A stretch of DNA of 64,000 nt from Citreicella sp. C3M06 (GTDB lineage Bacteria > Pseudomonadota > Alphaproteobacteria > Rhodobacterales > Rhodobacteraceae). Shown here in pieces: positions 34,661-45,804 of the stretch (its first letter is position 1; each line of letters starts with the position of its first letter). A program made the translations under genes and the position numbers. A model generated the notes under the pieces. The model did no database searches and had not been told where the DNA came from. It saw nothing but the letters and a program-made list of their open reading frames with translations. The DNA lies in contig NZ_JAHKQA010000004.1 of the NCBI RefSeq assembly GCF_018860705.1, positions 182,512 through 246,511 of the forward strand. The letters run 5' to 3'.

Positions 34661-35440
34661 ATGAAACAGCTTCTAGCCGCCGCCCTTTTGCTTGCCTCGC
34701 CCGCGCTGGCGCAGGATCTGCCCGATCTTGGCGGGCGCGAGGTCGTTGTGACCGTGGAAAACGCCTATCCTCCGCTGCAATTCATCGACCCCGCCAGCGG
34801 TGCGGCCATCGGCTGGGAATACGATGCTATGGCCGAAATCGCGGAGCGCCTGAACATGGCGGTCAGTTACGAGACCATCAGCTGGGATGCGATGATCCCG
34901 GCGGTCTCCGAGGGTCAGTACGACATCGGCATGACCGGCATCACAATCCGCGAGGATCGCGCCGAAATGGTCGATTTTTCGGATGCCTACATGCGCTCGG
35001 AAATGGTGATGCTGGTGCGCGGCGACGAGGCGCGTTTCAGCGATGCGGCGGGCTTTGCCGCCGATGACGATCTGCTGATGGCAGCGCAGCCGGGAACCAC
35101 GCCGTTCTATGTCGGGGTCTATGACGTGTTGGATGGCGACGAGGCCAACCCGCGCATCAGGCTGTTCGAGACCTTCGGCGCCGGGGTGCAGGCCCTGAGG
35201 ACGGGCGATGTCGATCTGATGCTGACCGACGGCACGGCGGGGCGGGGCTATGTCGCGGCGTCGGACGGGGCGCTGAAGATCGTCGGAGAGACGCTTGGGG
35301 CCGAGGATTTCGGCTTTATCTTTCCCAAGGGCTCGGATCTGACGGCGCCGGTGAACGCGGCGATTGCCGCGATGAAGGCCGATGGCACGCTGGATGCGCT
35401 GAACACCCAGTGGTTCCTCGATTACAAGATGGGCGAGTGA
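34661..35440 (+). CDS. Polar amino-acid ABC transporter substrate-binding protein
   Basis: A 259-residue solute-binding protein of the SBP_bac_3 family. A cleavable signal peptide MKQLLAAALLLASPALA ends before QDLPDLGG. GWEYDAMAEIAERLN, YDIGMTGITIREDRAEMVDFSDAYM are the usual ligand-lobe blocks. The Asp in DFSDAY and Arg in REDRAE are where amino-acid binders contact the substrate. It is followed by a permease after 4 bases, and no ATPase gene comes next. Confidence 0.88.
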   Translation: MKQLLAAALLLASPALAQDLPDLGGREVVVTVENAYPPLQFIDPASGAAIGWEYDAMAEIAERLNMAVSYETISWDAMIPAVSEGQYDIGMTGITIREDRAEMVDFSDAYMRSEMVMLVRGDEARFSDAAGFAADDDLLMAAQPGTTPFYVGVYDVLDGDEANPRIRLFETFGAGVQALRTGDVDLMLTDGTAGRGYVAASDGALKIVGETLGAEDFGFIFPKGSDLTAPVNAAIAAMKADGTLDALNTQWFLDYKMGE

Positions 35441-35444
35441 TCGC

Positions 35445-36233
35445 TTGAAGGACGGCGATTTCCCGTGGTGGCTGGTCGCCGTCTGCCTGCTGGGGCTGGC
35501 GGGGTATGGCGCGGTGCTGGCCGACGAGCTGCAGGCGCGGGTCCTGATGACGCTGGCGCGGGGCGTTCAGGTCACGGTGTTCGTGACGCTGGTGGCGTTT
35601 GCGCTGGCCTCGGTGCTGGGCATGGGCGTGGCGCTGATGTCGCTGTCGCGGCTCCGCCTGCTGCGGCAACTGGCGCGGTTCTATACCGAGATCCTGCGCG
35701 GCGTGCCGATGCTGGTGTTGCTGTTGTACGTGGCCTTTGTGATGGCCCCGGCCTTGGTCGCGGGGTGGAACTGGGTTGCTGGAACGCTGGGACTGGAGCC
35801 TGCACGCACGCGGGATTTCCCGTTGATCTGGCGGGCCATCATGGCGCTGACGCTGGGCTATTCCGCCTTTGTCGCAGAGGTATTCCGGGCCGGGTTCCTG
35901 TCGGTCGACGAGGGGCAGATCGAGGCGGCGCAGGCGCTGGGGCTGTCGGGCTGGCAGCGCTTTCGGCTGGTGATGTTGCCGCAGGCGATCCGCACGATCC
36001 TGCCGCCGTTGGGCAATGATTTCGTGGCGATGGTCAAAGACAGCTCGCTGGTGTCGGTGCTGGGGGTGCTGGACGTGACGCAACTGGGAAAGGTCACGGC
36101 GGCGGGGAATTTCCGCTATTTCGAGACCTATAACGTGGTGGCGCTGGTGTATCTGACCATGACGGTGTCGCTATCCTTGGGTTTGCGCCGGCTGGAGCGG
36201 CATTTGCGCGACCGGCCGGGCGGCGCGGAGTAG
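35445..36233 (+). CDS. Polar amino-acid ABC transporter permease (HisMQ type)
   Basis: Starts with a TTG at 35445. The 262-residue product has about five spans and the HisMQ coupling motif EAAQALGLSGWQRFRLVMLPQAIRTILPPLGNDFVAMVKDSSLVS. TEILRGVPMLVLLLYVAF precedes it. It is 4 bases after the binding protein gene and ends the visible operon. An ATP-binding subunit (GlnQ type) is missing; the next gene is an M3 peptidase after a truncated repeat. It must use an ATPase encoded elsewhere if functional. Confidence 0.9.
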   Translation: MKDGDFPWWLVAVCLLGLAGYGAVLADELQARVLMTLARGVQVTVFVTLVAFALASVLGMGVALMSLSRLRLLRQLARFYTEILRGVPMLVLLLYVAFVMAPALVAGWNWVAGTLGLEPARTRDFPLIWRAIMALTLGYSAFVAEVFRAGFLSVDEGQIEAAQALGLSGWQRFRLVMLPQAIRTILPPLGNDFVAMVKDSSLVSVLGVLDVTQLGKVTAAGNFRYFETYNVVALVYLTMTVSLSLGLRRLERHLRDRPGGAE

Positions 36234-36290
36234 CCGGGCCAGCTCCTGCACGCAGCGACAGGTGGCGCCCAGCCCCCACCGCAGCACAAG

Positions 36291-36346
36291 GTGGGGGCCA
36301 GCCCCCACACCCCCGGGATATTTCAGGCCAGAAGAAGATGGGGCGC
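36291..36346 (+). repeat. Composite palindromic repeat, copy E (half copy)
   Basis: Hairpin GTGGGGGC-CA-GCCCCCAC (36291-36308), then CCCCCGGGATATTTCAGGCCAGAAGAA and the start of the core (GGGCGCGG), after which the inverted right arm is missing. It stands between the amino-acid permease and M3 peptidase genes. The loss of the right half shows these elements decay. Confidence 0.75.
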
Positions 36347-36400
36347 GGGATTGCGGGGGGCGCGCGTGGAGCTTAGCTTCTGGGAAAAGGAGTCTGATGC

Positions 36401-38422
36401 ATGACCAATCCGCTGCTTGCCGACTGGGAGACGCCATTCGGGGTCGCCCCTTTCGATGCCATTTCCGACGAGGATTTCCGGCCCGCCTTTGACGAGGCGC
36501 TGGCGGCGCATCTGGCCGAGGTCGAGGCGATCGCATCGAGCCCTGAGCCCGCGACATTTACCAATACCATCGAGGCGATGGAGGGCGCGGGAGAGGCGCT
36601 CGACAAGGTGCTGTCGGTGTTCTTTTCCGTTTCTGGCGCCGACAGCAACGATCAGCGCCAAGCGCTTCAGCGGGAATTCTCGCCGAAATTGTCGGCGCAT
36701 TCTTCGGCGATCTCGAACAACAAGGCGCTGTTTGCGCGGATCGCGGATCTGTGGGAGCGGCGCGACGCGCTGGGGCTGAGCGAGGAAGAGATGCGGGTAT
36801 TGTACCTGACGCATCGCGGCTTTGTGCGCTCGGGCGCGGCGCTGGACGGGGCCGAGGCGGAGCAAATGAAGGAAGTGAAATCGCGCCTTGCTGTGCTGGG
36901 CACCGAGTTCACCCAGAACCTGCTGAAGGACGAGGCGGCGTGGTTCATGCCACTGGCCGAGGCCGATCTTGAGGGGCTGCCGGGCTTCGTGGTGGATGCG
37001 GCGCGCTCTGCTGGCGAAGCACTGGGGCAGGACGGGCCGGTGGTTACGCTGTCGCGCTCGTTGATCGTGCCGTTCCTGCAATTCTCGCCCCGGCGGGATC
37101 TGCGGCGCAAGGCGTTCGAGGCCTGGGCCGCGCGCGGGGCCAATGGTGGTGACAGTGACAACCGGGGCATTGCCGCCGAGATCCTCGCGCTGCGCGAGAC
37201 GCGGGCGAAGCTGCTCGGCTATGACGATTTCGCGGCCTACAAGCTGGAAACCGAGATGGCCGGAACGCCGGAGCGCGTGCGCGAGTTGCTGATGGCGGTC
37301 TGGGAGCCGGCCAAGGCGCAGGCGCTGAGGGACGCCGCCGAAATGGAACAGATGCTGCGCGACGATGGCATCAACGATGCCTTCCAGCCGTGGGACTGGC
37401 GCTATTATTCGCAAAAACGGCGGCGCGCGCTGCATGATCTCGATGAGGCCGAGTTGAAGCCCTATCTGCAGCTCGAGCGGATGATCGAGGCGGCGTTCAC
37501 CTGTTCGACCCGCCTGTTCGGGCTGGCGTTCAAGCCGCTCGACATTGCGCTGTATCACCCCGATTGCCGGGCGTGGGAGGTGACGAAGGACGGCAAGCAT
37601 ATCGCGGTGTTCATCGCCGATTATTTTGCGCGGGCGTCCAAGCGGTCGGGGGCGTGGTGTTCGGCGATGCGCAGCCAGGCCAAGCGGCCCAAGGTGCTGA
37701 GCCCGGTGGTCATCAACGTGTGCAATTTCGCCAAGCCGCCCAAGGGCAAGCCGGCGCTGTTGTCCTATGACGATGCGCGCACGCTGTTCCACGAGTTCGG
37801 TCATGCGCTGCATCAGATGCTGTCGGATGTCGAGTTCGGCTCGGTGTCGGGCACGTCGGTGGCGCGTGATTTCGTCGAGCTGCCAAGCCAGCTGTATGAG
37901 CACTGGCTTGAGGTGCCCGAGGTGCTCGCGGAATTTGCCACCCATGCGGACAGCGGCGAGCCGATGCCCAAGGCGCTGCTTGACAAGGTACTGGCCGCCG
38001 CGACCTTCGACATGGGGTTCCAGACGGTGGAATATGTTGCCTCGGCGATGGTGGATCTGGAATTCCACAACGGCCCGGCGCCTGCCGATCCGATGGCGAA
38101 ACAGGCCGAGATCCTTGCCGGGATGGGCATGCCGCAGGCGATCACCATGCGCCATGCCACACCGCATTTCGCCCATGTGTTTTCCGGCGATGGCTACAGC
38201 TCGGGCTATTACAGCTACATGTGGTCCGAAGTGATGGACGCCGACGCCTTTGCCGCCTTCGAAGAGGCTGGTGGGGCGTTTGATCCGGCGATTGCGGCGC
38301 GGCTTGAGGAATTCATCCTGTCCAAGGGCGGCTCGGTCGATGCGCAAGAGCTCTACACCGCCTTTCGGGGGCGGATGCCGGGGGTCGAGGCGCTTTTGAA
38401 AGGGCGCGGGCTAGCGGCCTAA
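36401..38422 (+). CDS. M3-family oligopeptidase (oligopeptidase A/Dcp type)
   Basis: A 673-residue cytoplasmic zinc peptidase. The zinc-binding site HEFGHALHQML (HExxH) is near residue 464 and the third ligand Glu is expected about 28 residues on (region VELPSQLYEHWLEVPEVL). AAGGAG lies 8 bases before the ATG. The N-terminal helical cap, the catalytic lobe and length fit peptidyl-dipeptidase Dcp/oligopeptidase A. It would degrade short peptides, including signal peptide fragments. Its stop overlaps by 4 bases that of the converging TraB/GumN gene. Confidence 0.95.
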   Translation: MTNPLLADWETPFGVAPFDAISDEDFRPAFDEALAAHLAEVEAIASSPEPATFTNTIEAMEGAGEALDKVLSVFFSVSGADSNDQRQALQREFSPKLSAHSSAISNNKALFARIADLWERRDALGLSEEEMRVLYLTHRGFVRSGAALDGAEAEQMKEVKSRLAVLGTEFTQNLLKDEAAWFMPLAEADLEGLPGFVVDAARSAGEALGQDGPVVTLSRSLIVPFLQFSPRRDLRRKAFEAWAARGANGGDSDNRGIAAEILALRETRAKLLGYDDFAAYKLETEMAGTPERVRELLMAVWEPAKAQALRDAAEMEQMLRDDGINDAFQPWDWRYYSQKRRRALHDLDEAELKPYLQLERMIEAAFTCSTRLFGLAFKPLDIALYHPDCRAWEVTKDGKHIAVFIADYFARASKRSGAWCSAMRSQAKRPKVLSPVVINVCNFAKPPKGKPALLSYDDARTLFHEFGHALHQMLSDVEFGSVSGTSVARDFVELPSQLYEHWLEVPEVLAEFATHADSGEPMPKALLDKVLAAATFDMGFQTVEYVASAMVDLEFHNGPAPADPMAKQAEILAGMGMPQAITMRHATPHFAHVFSGDGYSSGYYSYMWSEVMDADAFAAFEEAGGAFDPAIAARLEEFILSKGGSVDAQELYTAFRGRMPGVEALLKGRGLAA

Positions 38423-39402
38423 AAGGCTTCGCGGGTGAGGGTCCAGCCGTCATCCGCGAGCAGTTGCAGCACGCCGTTCTTGCCGGGCAGATGCGCCGCG
38501 CCAAAGGCGGCGACGATCGGGGCGGCGCGCTTTTCCGCCTCGGCAAGGATCACCGGAATCCAGTCGTGGTTGCGCTGATCCAGCAGCGCGGCGGAGGTCT
38601 GTTCGATCGCCTTGGATGCCTGCTGAGCCGTGTAAAGCGGGCTGCGCGCGGCGAGGATGGCCGAGAGCTGCCACATCTCGGCGGCGGTCTCGTCGAAATA
38701 GGCGGCGATGGTGGTGGCAAAACCGCTGGCGCCGTCTTCCTGCTGGGCCAGCGTCATGCCGATCATCTCAAGCTGATCGTCCAGCGGCTCGGCGTTGAAG
38801 ATGGCAAAGGTGGTGTCGAAGGGTTCCAGCGCCACGCTGGGCACGCCGTATTCACCGGCCTGCGCTTCCAGCCGGACATCCAGCCCGTCTTGCTGGGTCA
38901 TCTGCGCCTTGGCGCAGGCGGGCAGGGCGAGCAGCATCGACAGATACCAAGGGCGCATCCGCGCCACCATCACCGCCGGAAGCCCATGTGCCTTGGCGGC
39001 GGCGGACAGGCTTTGCCAATCGTCCTCGTCCATCAACTCGGGCAGGGTCGTGCCATCGAGCAGGATCAGCGCCGGGTCCTGCCCCAGCGCCGCTGTCAGC
39101 TTGGTCTGCTCTTGCGCGGGCATTTCAAGCAGCAGCGCGCCCGCGCCCTGCATGACGGTGCGCAGCCGTTCGGCCGGCGCATCCAGCCGCGGGTCCGACA
39201 GGTGCATGGTGCCGACAAGGTGGATCACCTCGCCGTCTTTCTCGGCGCGCCAGCGGTTGCCCTGTGCGTAAGGCATGTCGGCGATGCGCGCGTCAAGGTC
39301 GGCGCGCTCTGCGGCGGTCAGCGTCAGGCGCAGATCCTCGCCCTGACATTGGGCGTGGGCGGCGCTGCCGAGCAGCAGAAAGGCGAGAATACTGCGATGC
39401 AT
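38419..39402 (-). CDS. TraB/GumN-family protein, periplasmic
   Basis: I place the start at the ATG at 39402 (MHRSILAFLLLGSAAHAQ), giving a 327-residue product with a signal peptide. It has the two family signatures: VGTMHLSDPRL near residue 62 and AFGAAHLPGKNGVLQLL at the C-terminus, thought to form a metal-binding active site (GxxH...GxxH). Family members include TIKI Wnt proteases in animals and bacterial GumN of unknown function. Cys pairs in the N-terminus (AQCQ) may form a disulfide. It stands alone. Confidence 0.88.
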   Translation of the reverse strand: MHRSILAFLLLGSAAHAQCQGEDLRLTLTAAERADLDARIADMPYAQGNRWRAEKDGEVIHLVGTMHLSDPRLDAPAERLRTVMQGAGALLLEMPAQEQTKLTAALGQDPALILLDGTTLPELMDEDDWQSLSAAAKAHGLPAVMVARMRPWYLSMLLALPACAKAQMTQQDGLDVRLEAQAGEYGVPSVALEPFDTTFAIFNAEPLDDQLEMIGMTLAQQEDGASGFATTIAAYFDETAAEMWQLSAILAARSPLYTAQQASKAIEQTSAALLDQRNHDWIPVILAEAEKRAAPIVAAFGAAHLPGKNGVLQLLADDGWTLTREAF

Positions 39403-39484
39403 GGGGCGAGCTTTCAGCGGTTGCACGGCGCAGGCTATGGCAAGGGATGGACAGCGGCAATGGCGGCTGCTTAGGGTCCGGGCG

Positions 39485-40144
39485 ATGGAACGGGAATCTC
39501 AGCTATACGCGCCGGTGAAGGCATTGCTGGTGGCGCAGGGCTACGAGGTGAAGGGCGAGGTCGGCGCCGCCGATCTGGTGGCGATCCGTGGCGACGAGCC
39601 GCCGGTGATCGTCGAGCTGAAGCTGCGGATCTCGCTGGCGCTGTTTCATCAGGCGGTGGCGCGCCTGTCGCTGAGCGATGCGGTCTATATCGCGGTGCCA
39701 AAGCCCGAGGGGCGCTCGGCGCGGCGGGGGCTCAAGGACAATCTGGCGCTGTGTCGACGCCTTGGGCTTGGGTTCATCACGGTCCGGGACGGGCGGGCCG
39801 AGGTGCAATGCGACCCCGGCCCCTATGCGCCGCGCAAGAGCAAGGCCAAGGCAGCGCGGCTGTTGCGGGCGTTTCAGCGGATCAGCGGCGATCCCAACGA
39901 GGGCGGCGCGACCCGGCATGGCATCGTCACCGGCTACCGGCAGGATGCGCTGCGCTGCGCCGCCTATCTTGCCGAACACGGCCCGAGCCGGGGGCAGGAC
40001 GTGGCGAGGGGGGCTGGTGTCAAGCCCGCCACCACGCTGATGCGCGACAACCATTACGGTTGGTTCGACAAGGTGTCCAAGGGGGTCTACGCCCTGACCG
40101 ACACGGGGCGCGACGGGCTGATCCATTGGGGCGACAGCTGGTAG
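39485..40144 (+). CDS. DUF2161 protein with a PD-(D/E)XK nuclease-like core
   Basis: A 219-residue protein whose ATG at 39485 lacks a strong ribosome site. The segment GEVGAADLVAIRGDEPPVIVELKLR has the D-x(n)-E-x-K pattern of the PD-(D/E)XK phosphodiesterase fold (Asp near residue 28, Glu-Leu-Lys near 43-45). The C-terminus has a winged-helix look (KPATTLMRDNHYGWFDKVSKGVYALTD). Database name is DUF2161; function is unknown. A restriction or repair role is possible but no partner is adjacent. Confidence 0.82.
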   Translation: MERESQLYAPVKALLVAQGYEVKGEVGAADLVAIRGDEPPVIVELKLRISLALFHQAVARLSLSDAVYIAVPKPEGRSARRGLKDNLALCRRLGLGFITVRDGRAEVQCDPGPYAPRKSKAKAARLLRAFQRISGDPNEGGATRHGIVTGYRQDALRCAAYLAEHGPSRGQDVARGAGVKPATTLMRDNHYGWFDKVSKGVYALTDTGRDGLIHWGDSW

Positions 40145-40145
40145 G

Positions 40146-41126
40146 CTAGAGCTCTTCCATGCGGGCGGCTGCCTCGGCCTCGTTCTTTGCCTCGGCCTGA
40201 GCCTGCCGACGTTGCTGGCGCGCCACGATGCGTTCGCGGTTCAGCGTGTACAGCCCTGAGGCGACGATTACCGCGCAGCCCAGCAGCGTGAAGCCGTCGG
40301 GCAGATCGGCGAACAGGATGAAACCGTAAAGCGTGCTCCAGATGATCATGCTGTATTGCAGCGGGGCGACCACCACAGCCTGCGCCACATCCAGCGCGCG
40401 GACGATGAAGATCTCTCCGGCGCCAGCGGCCAGCGCCATGGCGGGAACCACCATCCAGACCCAGCCATGCGCCGGGGTTTCCCAGATGAACGGCACCGGC
40501 AGCGTCAGCAGCAGGGTCGAGGTGATCGAGGTATAGGCAACCGTGGTGGCGATGCTGTCTTCGCCCGACAACACGCGCGAGAGCACCTGCCGCATGGCAA
40601 AGCAGGTCGCCGCGGCAATGACGATGAAGATCGCCGGGTGAAACACCCCCGCGCCGGGCCGGATCACGATCAGCATTCCGACAAAGCCGACCGCCACGGC
40701 GGCCCAGCGGCGCGGGCCGACGGGTTCGCGCAGGAACAGCGCGCCCACCGCTGTCACGAGGAACGGCGCGATGAAGGTCACCGCCGTGGCATCGGCCAGC
40801 GGCACCTTGCTTATGGCGAGGATGAAGAAGGTCGCCGATCCGGTCGCCAGCACGCCGCGCCCGATCTGCACCACCGGATGGCGCGTGCGCAGCAGATGCG
40901 TTCCGCGGATGGCAATCATCACCATCACCCCAAGGAAAAGCCCGGTCTGGCGCAGCCACACCACCTGAAGCGGCGGCAGCTCGGATGTCAGCAGCTTGGC
41001 TAGCGCATCGGTCGCTCCGAAACAGATGAAGCCGAGGGTGATCAGCACGATGCCCTTGAGGTTTTCGGGCGCCTTGCGGGCGGGGTCGTGCGGAACCGCG
41101 ACGGCGGCGGCGGGATGGATCGGCAT
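40146..41126 (-). CDS. DMT-superfamily (EamA) transporter
   Basis: I start at the ATG at 41126 (MPIHPAAAVAVPH); an earlier start would place a charged non-membrane stretch first. The 326-residue protein has ten hydrophobic segments in two EamA halves (first ending AVTFIAPFLVTAVGALFLREPV). Such proteins export metabolites or amino acids, or import. A positively charged C-terminus (RQQRRQAQAEAKNEAEAAARMEEL) is unusual. The 10-bp palindrome TGGTATACCA 36 bases upstream is a likely GntR-family operator. Confidence 0.9.
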   Translation of the reverse strand: MPIHPAAAVAVPHDPARKAPENLKGIVLITLGFICFGATDALAKLLTSELPPLQVVWLRQTGLFLGVMVMIAIRGTHLLRTRHPVVQIGRGVLATGSATFFILAISKVPLADATAVTFIAPFLVTAVGALFLREPVGPRRWAAVAVGFVGMLIVIRPGAGVFHPAIFIVIAAATCFAMRQVLSRVLSGEDSIATTVAYTSITSTLLLTLPVPFIWETPAHGWVWMVVPAMALAAGAGEIFIVRALDVAQAVVVAPLQYSMIIWSTLYGFILFADLPDGFTLLGCAVIVASGLYTLNRERIVARQQRRQAQAEAKNEAEAAARMEEL

Positions 41127-41161
41127 GGGGTGGGCTCGCAAGGTGAGGGGAGGTTCGCTTC

Positions 41162-41171
41162 TGGTATACCA
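41162..41171. promoter_or_regulatory. GntR-type operator-like palindrome TGGTATACCA
   Basis: A perfect 10-bp palindrome, TGGTATACCA, preceded on the minus strand by T to give TTGGTATACCA; this is close to FadR/FCD GntR-family operators of the TNGTNNNACNA kind. It lies 36 bases before the start of the DMT transporter gene. Confidence 0.45.
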
Positions 41172-41323
41172 AGCACGGATCGCGCCGCTTGACCATGGGG
41201 CGACCCACAAGTTTCGGCGCATTCCCGCGCGCCCCCTTTTCACGCCGCCCGATCATGCTTAGCTCAGTGGCGTGGGTGCGCCGCCGGCCGGGCAGGATGG
41301 CGCGAAAATTGCGCAACCCCCTG

Positions 41324-41352
41324 TTGACACGACTCGGATCGGTGCCTAGCTA
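41324..41352 (+). promoter_or_regulatory. groES-groEL promoter
   Basis: TTGACA (41324-41329) and TAGCTA (41347-41352) with a 17-base spacer, a strong housekeeping promoter. The CIRCE operator starts 7 bases after the -10 box. Confidence 0.8.
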
Positions 41353-41359
41353 TGCGTCG

Positions 41360-41386
41360 TTAGCACTCGGCTGGGCTGAGTGCTAA
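41360..41386. promoter_or_regulatory. CIRCE element (HrcA operator)
   Basis: TTAGCACTC (41360-41368), 9 bases, GAGTGCTAA (41378-41386): the exact CIRCE inverted repeat. It sits at the transcription start of the groES operon, where the heat-shock repressor HrcA binds. Confidence 0.97.
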
Positions 41387-41440
41387 CGGCCCTTCCGGGG
41401 CCGTACAGATACATAACTTTGAGCGAATGGAGACTCGAAG

Positions 41441-41734
41441 ATGGCTTTCAAACCGCTTCATGACCGCGTGCTGGTTCGCCGCGTCGAAAGTGACGAAAAG
41501 ACCAAGGGCGGTCTGATCATCCCCGATAGCGCCAAGGAAAAGCCCGCAGAGGGCCTCGTCGTCGCATGTGGCGATGGCGCGCGCAAAGACAGCGGTGAGC
41601 TGATCGAGATGGCCGTCAAGGCCGGCGACAAGATCCTCTTTGGCAAGTGGTCGGGCACCGAAGTGTCGATCGATGGCGAAGAGCTGCTCATCATGAAGGA
41701 ATCGGACATCCTCGGCGTGACCGAGGCCGCGTAA
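41441..41734 (+). CDS. groES: Co-chaperonin GroES
   Basis: A 97-residue GroES. It begins [20 protein letters not shown], contains the mobile loop ([18 protein letters not shown]) that docks on GroEL, and ends with [15 protein letters not shown]. It caps GroEL and encloses folding proteins. Together with groEL it is under a CIRCE operator and is heat-inducible. ORF spacing to groEL is 48 bases. Confidence 0.98.
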   Translation: MAFKPLHDRVLVRRVESDEKTKGGLIIPDSAKEKPAEGLVVACGDGARKDSGELIEMAVKAGDKILFGKWSGTEVSIDGEELLIMKESDILGVTEAA

Positions 41735-41761
41735 GCGCCGCTCCGACTTCCTCAACCGTAA

Positions 41762-43425
<1,664 letters not shown>

Positions 43426-43426
<1 letters not shown>

Positions 43427-43499
43427 TCACCCCTGCCTTGCAGGAGTGATGACCATTCGTCATCGACAGGGGAGCCTTCGGGCTCCCCTGTTTTCGTTT
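43426..43499 (+). terminator. groEL terminator with an extra hairpin
   Basis: A first stem ATCAC-C-CCTGC/GCAGG-A-GTGAT (43426-43450) is followed by the strong terminator ACAGGGGAGCC-TTCG-GGCTCCCCTGT (43466-43491) and a T-rich stretch. Confidence 0.88.
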
Positions 43500-43731
43500 C
43501 AGGATCACGGCTGGGTAAACTCGAAACCGGCGGCTCTGTTGATCCGGGGAGGGGGCGGCGAGCCCCGCCGCTCCAGCGGGTTTTGGCGCTGTCATCGCCT
43601 GTCTTGCCAGCGGTGATGCGCTCTTCGTCGCCGGTGAACCTGCCGGTGCATGGGCGCCTGTCGGCAGCGATTGGCTCTCCGCCGCCGGGGTAAGGCTTGC
43701 GTCTGGTCTGTCTTTGCAAGATCTCTCGCGG
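43500..43731. other. Intergenic region between groEL terminator and rnhB
   Basis: About 230 bases with no convincing gene. A GGGGTAAGG stretch at about 43687 might serve a promoter or ribosome site. It presumably holds the rnhB promoter. Confidence 0.4.
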
Positions 43732-44358
43732 ATGGACTGGCCAGACGATTCTTTTGAGGCGCCCTTCTGGGCAAAGGGCAGGCGGGTGGCGGGTGTCGAC
43801 GAGGTCGGTCGCGGGCCGCTGGCCGGCCCTGTCGTGGCCGCTGCCGTGGTGTTGCACCCGGACTGCATCCCGCCGGGAATGAACGACAGCAAGAAGATGA
43901 GCCACAAGCGCCGCGCCCAACGCGCCGCATGGCTGACCGAATGCGCCGAGGTCGGCATCGGCTGGGCGTCGGTCGAAGAGATCGACGAGATCAATATCCT
44001 TCAGGCTAGCCTGCTGGCGATGCACCGGGCGCTGACCAACCTGCCGAACCGTCCCGATCACGCGTTGATCGACGGGCGGTTTCTGCCGCCGCAGCTCCCG
44101 TGCAAGGCGACCTCGATCATTGGCGGGGACGGGCGTTCGCTGAGCATCGCGGCGGCATCCATCGTTGCGAAAACGTGGCGAGATCGTCACATGCGGGCTT
44201 TGGCGCAACAACATCCCGGTTACGGATGGGAAACCAACGCCGGCTACGGGTCGAAAAACCACAAGGCAGCGCTGGAAAATCTAGGTGTCACCCCACACCA
44301 TAGGCGGTCCTTTCGACCTATCCACAACATATTGTGGCAAGGCGAAACCACAAGTGAC

Positions 44359-44361
<3 letters not shown>
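43732..44361 (+). CDS. rnhB: Ribonuclease HII
   Basis: I use the ATG at 43732; a TTG at 43714 is possible and neither has a good ribosome site. The 209-residue product has the catalytic N-terminus VAGVDEVGRGPLAGPVVAAAVVL (Asp-Glu pair), the second Asp region DHALIDGRFLP, and the C-terminal SIAAASIVAKTWRDRHM. It removes misincorporated ribonucleotides and RNA primers from DNA. It directly precedes ccrM. Confidence 0.95.
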
Positions 44362-45565
<1,204 letters not shown>

Positions 45566-45618
45566 GGTTTCAAGAACAACAACCAGACACCGCCAGCGCC
45601 CGCACATCGGGCGCCACT

Positions 45619-45655
45619 GGCCCCGCCTGTGCCTGCACGGGTGGGGCCTTTTTTT
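45619..45655 (+). terminator. ccrM terminator
   Basis: GGCCCCGCC (45619-45627) pairs with GGTGGGGCC (45640-45648) around a 12-base loop, followed by seven T. Confidence 0.85.
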
Positions 45656-45804
45656 GCTGCGCGGCCCCGCCCGCGGCACCTGTTCAGGCGCAGGCGGGAC
45701 ACTCCCCAGCCCGTGCCGCCCCTGCCTGCAAGGCCAACTATTCCTGCCTTCCGCTTGACCCTGCCCGCGAACCGCGTTCAGTGGCACACAAACGGAGATA
45801 TTCG

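Noticed and set aside
36323..38347. A 674-codon minus-strand frame opposite the M3 peptidase gene.
   Set aside because: The forward gene has HExxH and a good ribosome site; the antisense product is arginine-rich without domains.
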